Below are positions 6,090 to 7,253 of a stretch of DNA of 7,253 bases, in pieces (position 1 is the first letter of the stretch; each line of letters opens with the position of its first letter). The position numbers and the translations under genes were made by a program. Source of the DNA: an uncultured Collinsella sp. (GTDB lineage: Bacteria > Actinomycetota > Coriobacteriia > Coriobacteriales > Coriobacteriaceae); NCBI GenBank assembly GCA_900554495.1, contig USHR01000096.1, forward strand, positions 1 to 7,253, given 5' to 3'. The notes beneath the pieces are model-generated. The model did no database searches. It was not told where the DNA came from and saw nothing but the letters and a program-made list of their open reading frames with translations.

Positions 6090-6241
6090 AAAACTATGCC
6101 GAATTACGGGGCTAAAGTCGGGACCCTCATCCATACCTTCATTTTTTGAAAAACGGCAGGCTGTCTACCTGCGGTTTTGTTTTTGCGATTTTCTGTATGG
6201 TCGGAGGTTCGCTATCCAGCCCCGTAATCCGGCATAGTTTT
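6090..6241. repeat. Long palindrome C (152 bp)
   Basis: Outer arms 6090-6113 and 6218-6241 are complementary over 24 bp with one A-C mismatch (6102/6229). The arm begins AAAACTATGCCG, as in A, but ends ATTACGGGGCT, unlike A. An inner imperfect stem carries CCATAC/GTATGG segments, and the core hairpin lies at 6150-6178. Its left flank (GATATGGTGCCATTTC) resembles that of A (GATATAGCGACATTTC), so A and C share an origin. It lies about 78 bp beyond the stop of the ferredoxin gene on the opposite strand. Confidence 0.82.
6150..6185 (+). terminator. Terminator-like core hairpin of palindrome C
   Basis: AAAACGGCAGG (6150-6160) pairs with CCTGCGGTTTT (6168-6178) with one G-G mismatch, around the 7-nt loop CTGTCTA. 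A TTTTGTTTTTG tail follows on the plus strand, and on the minus strand the stem is followed by TTTTTCAAAAAA. The form matches the core of palindrome B and fits a bidirectional intrinsic terminator. Confidence 0.5.
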
Positions 6242-6260
6242 TGTTCGCAGAGGCTTAGCC

Positions 6261-6308
6261 GCGCGCTCACGCGCGGGGCCGGTGGGGCATTTTTGCCCCG
6301 CCGGCCCC
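6261..6308 (-). terminator. Strong hairpin after the hydrogenase operon
   Basis: The arms 6275-6289 and 6294-6308 pair over 15 bp with one T-C mismatch (G-U wobble in the minus-strand transcript) around a 4-nt loop. A second small stem, GCGCG (6261-6265) with CGCGC (6270-6274), abuts it. It begins 10 bases after the ferredoxin stop codon on the minus strand. No T-tract follows the stem, so it may act as a Rho-independent stem of weak type or as a 3' end stabiliser. Confidence 0.6.
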
Positions 6309-6318
6309 TGTTCCAGCG

Positions 6319-6660
6319 CTATTCCGGCTTGGTTTCTACCGTGGGAGTCTTGTCCGCCGCAACCGGGGTACGGGCGGTGTCCATGCTCAGGCAGTGTTTG
6401 GGGCAGCTTTCGATGCACTCGCCGCACACCACGCAGGCGTACGGGTCAATCGACCAGGTACCGCCTTTGCGATCGACCGCGAGCGCGCCCGCCGGGCAAC
6501 GCCGCGCGCACATGCCGCAGCAAATGCACACGTCCATGTCGTTAACGATGTGCCCGCGCAGTCGCTCGGGTGCCGCGAGCTTCTCCTGCGGATAGCACAC
6601 CGTGACCGGCTGCTTGACCATAGAGCCCAAGGCCGTCTTGGCAAATGTCAGTAAACTCAT
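6319..6660 (-). CDS. echF: Ech-type hydrogenase ferredoxin subunit, 2x[4Fe-4S]
   Basis: This 113-residue polyferredoxin subunit carries electrons between ferredoxin and the catalytic [NiFe] module of a membrane-bound energy-converting hydrogenase. Two complete cluster motifs are visible: Cys45-x2-Cys48-x2-Cys51-x3-Cys55-Pro and Cys76-x2-Cys79-x2-Cys82-x3-Cys86-Pro. The N terminus (MSLLTFAKTALGSMVKQPVTVCYP) resembles NuoI/HycF/EchF proteins, and a short acidic-polar tail follows the second motif. It starts 7 bp after the large-subunit stop, with AAAGGTAGG overlapping that stop as ribosome site. The order large subunit then ferredoxin, with nothing after, is the echE-echF order. In hyc operons a small subunit and maturation genes would follow. 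A HycF/HyfH-like formate hydrogenlyase subunit is the main alternative. Confidence 0.85.
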   Translation of the reverse strand: MSLLTFAKTALGSMVKQPVTVCYPQEKLAAPERLRGHIVNDMDVCICCGMCARRCPAGALAVDRKGGTWSIDPYACVVCGECIESCPKHCLSMDTARTPVAADKTPTVETKPE

Positions 6661-6667
6661 GCCGCGC

Positions 6668-7207
6668 CTACCTTTCCGTGCAGCTAATGCAGGGGTCGAT
6701 GGTCAGGATAATCATGGGCACGTTGGCAAGAAGCACGCCCTGCAGCGCATGCGTCAGACCCGCCAGGTTTTGCGACGTCGGCGTGCGCACGCGGAAGCGG
6801 TCCAAGTTCTTGGTGCCGTTACCGCGCACATAGTAATACGCCTCGCCGCGCGGCTGCTCAATCACAACCTCGCCACGCGCGCCGTCGGCCGGCGTGAGCT
6901 TGGTGCGTCCACCGATGCCGTCGTGCGGAATCTTGCCCACAAGCTCCCTGATGATGTCCATGGCCTGCGTGACCTCGGCACAACGCACCTGACAGCGGGC
7001 GTAGCAGTCGCCGTCGGTGGCAACGATGGGCTCAAACGCAGCCAGATCCGCATAGGCGCCGTCACCGAACATGCGCACGTCGTAACCCACGCCCGAGGCA
7101 CGACCGAACGGGCCGACCATCGAAAGCTCCAGCGCTTCCTTCTTGCTAATCACGCCCACACCATGCAAGCGCTCGCCGCAGCTATTGTCGTCCAAAAACG
7201 TATGCAC
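6668..7207 (-). CDS. echE: [NiFe] hydrogenase large subunit, group 4, 5'-truncated
   Basis: This is the C-terminal 179 residues of the catalytic large subunit of a group 4 (energy-converting, Ech/Hyc-like) [NiFe] hydrogenase. Seen in order: GERLHGVGVISKKEAL, GPFGRASGVGYDVR, an IIRELVGKIP helix, QPRGEAYYYVRGNGTKNLDRFRVRTPT and the nickel-binding C terminus DPCISCTER followed at once by a stop. The N-terminal Cys pair of the active site and the start are missing because the genomic sequence ends at 7207. The codons upstream of Val (7207) are sequencing adapter. There is no C-terminal extension after the DPCxxC motif; CooH-type and, as I recall, Ech-type enzymes likewise lack the peptide that a maturation endopeptidase removes. 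It is co-transcribed with the ferredoxin gene. Confidence 0.88.
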   Translation of the reverse strand: MHTFLDDNSCGERLHGVGVISKKEALELSMVGPFGRASGVGYDVRMFGDGAYADLAAFEPIVATDGDCYARCQVRCAEVTQAMDIIRELVGKIPHDGIGGRTKLTPADGARGEVVIEQPRGEAYYYVRGNGTKNLDRFRVRTPTSQNLAGLTHALQGVLLANVPMIILTIDPCISCTER

Positions 7208-7253
7208 CTGTCTCTTATACACATCTCCGAGCCCACGAGACTAGCGCTCATCT
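7208..7253. other. Nextera adapter read-through (not genomic)
   Basis: CTGTCTCTTATACACATCT (7208-7226) is the Tn5 mosaic-end adapter used in Nextera libraries. It is followed by CCGAGCCCACGAGAC (7227-7241), the read-2 adapter, an 8-base i7 index TAGCGCTC (7242-7249) and ATCT, the first bases of the P7 flow-cell sequence. The exact order and spacing leave little doubt. The contig ends inside the adapter, so the last 46 bases should be trimmed. Confidence 0.98.

Noticed and set aside
5591..6241. Integron attC sites or a transposon with terminal inverted repeats
   Set aside because: No integrase or transposase is present, no cassette genes lie between the elements, there is no attC-type RYYYAAC/GTTRRRY core, and no clear target-site duplications flank the palindromes.
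5896..6595. Open frames at 5896-6237 and 6146-6595 (+) whose N termini are alike (MKN-R-STC-FVFA-F-MV)
   Set aside because: The likeness comes from the repeated core of palindromes B and C. Both frames run through hairpin arms and spacers, neither has a ribosome site, and the second runs into the antisense of the ferredoxin gene.
7208..7222. GTG start giving a complete protein beginning MYKRQ
   Set aside because: These codons lie entirely in the sequencing adapter, so the gene is annotated as 5'-truncated at 7207.

Overview
This is the end of a high-GC bacterial contig. Its style (GC-rich genes, short-spaced operons, a leaderless-looking promoter, an Ech-type hydrogenase beside an ABC-2 exporter) suggests an anaerobic gut actinobacterium of the Coriobacteriia, most likely Collinsella-like. 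That placement is an inference from general style, since no marker gene is present.

Layout. Positions 1-220 are non-coding and carry a REP-like repeat patch: a perfect 18-bp inverted repeat plus two 24-bp direct copies sharing GTCCCCAATGA. Positions 221-3548 (minus strand) form a three-gene operon, read as ATPase, then permease, then permease, encoding an ABC-2 exporter. A 210-bp divergent control region (3549-3758) holds symmetric candidate operators and a TACAAT -10 box just before the kinase start. Positions 3759-5530 (plus strand) encode a NarL-family two-component system, a membrane histidine kinase and a LuxR-type response regulator with overlapping ATGA stop/start. The gene set (DrrA-like ATPase, two permeases, NarL-family kinase and regulator) has the same composition as the Bacillus LnrJK-LnrLMN system for sensing and exporting membrane-active linear polyketides, here arranged divergently. 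The simplest model is that the kinase senses an envelope-active compound and the regulator switches on the transporter.

Positions 5531-6318 are a 788-bp non-coding stretch between two convergent operons. It is filled by three 152-160-bp long palindromes (A, B, C). Each has a 24-29-bp outer stem with a single mismatch, an imperfect inner stem and a terminator-like core hairpin. The outer arms differ in sequence between copies but stay self-complementary within each copy. A further shared 36-37-bp motif lies in the two spacers. This is the most unusual content of the window.

Positions 6319-7207 (minus strand) hold the 3' end of an energy-converting [NiFe] hydrogenase operon: the C-terminal 179 residues of the large subunit (echE-like), then a complete two-[4Fe-4S] ferredoxin subunit (echF-like), then a strong hairpin.

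Positions 7208-7253 are not genomic. They are Illumina Nextera transposase/i7 adapter sequence assembled onto the contig end, so the hydrogenase gene is cut by an artefact and any database protein beginning MYKRQ from this locus is chimeric.
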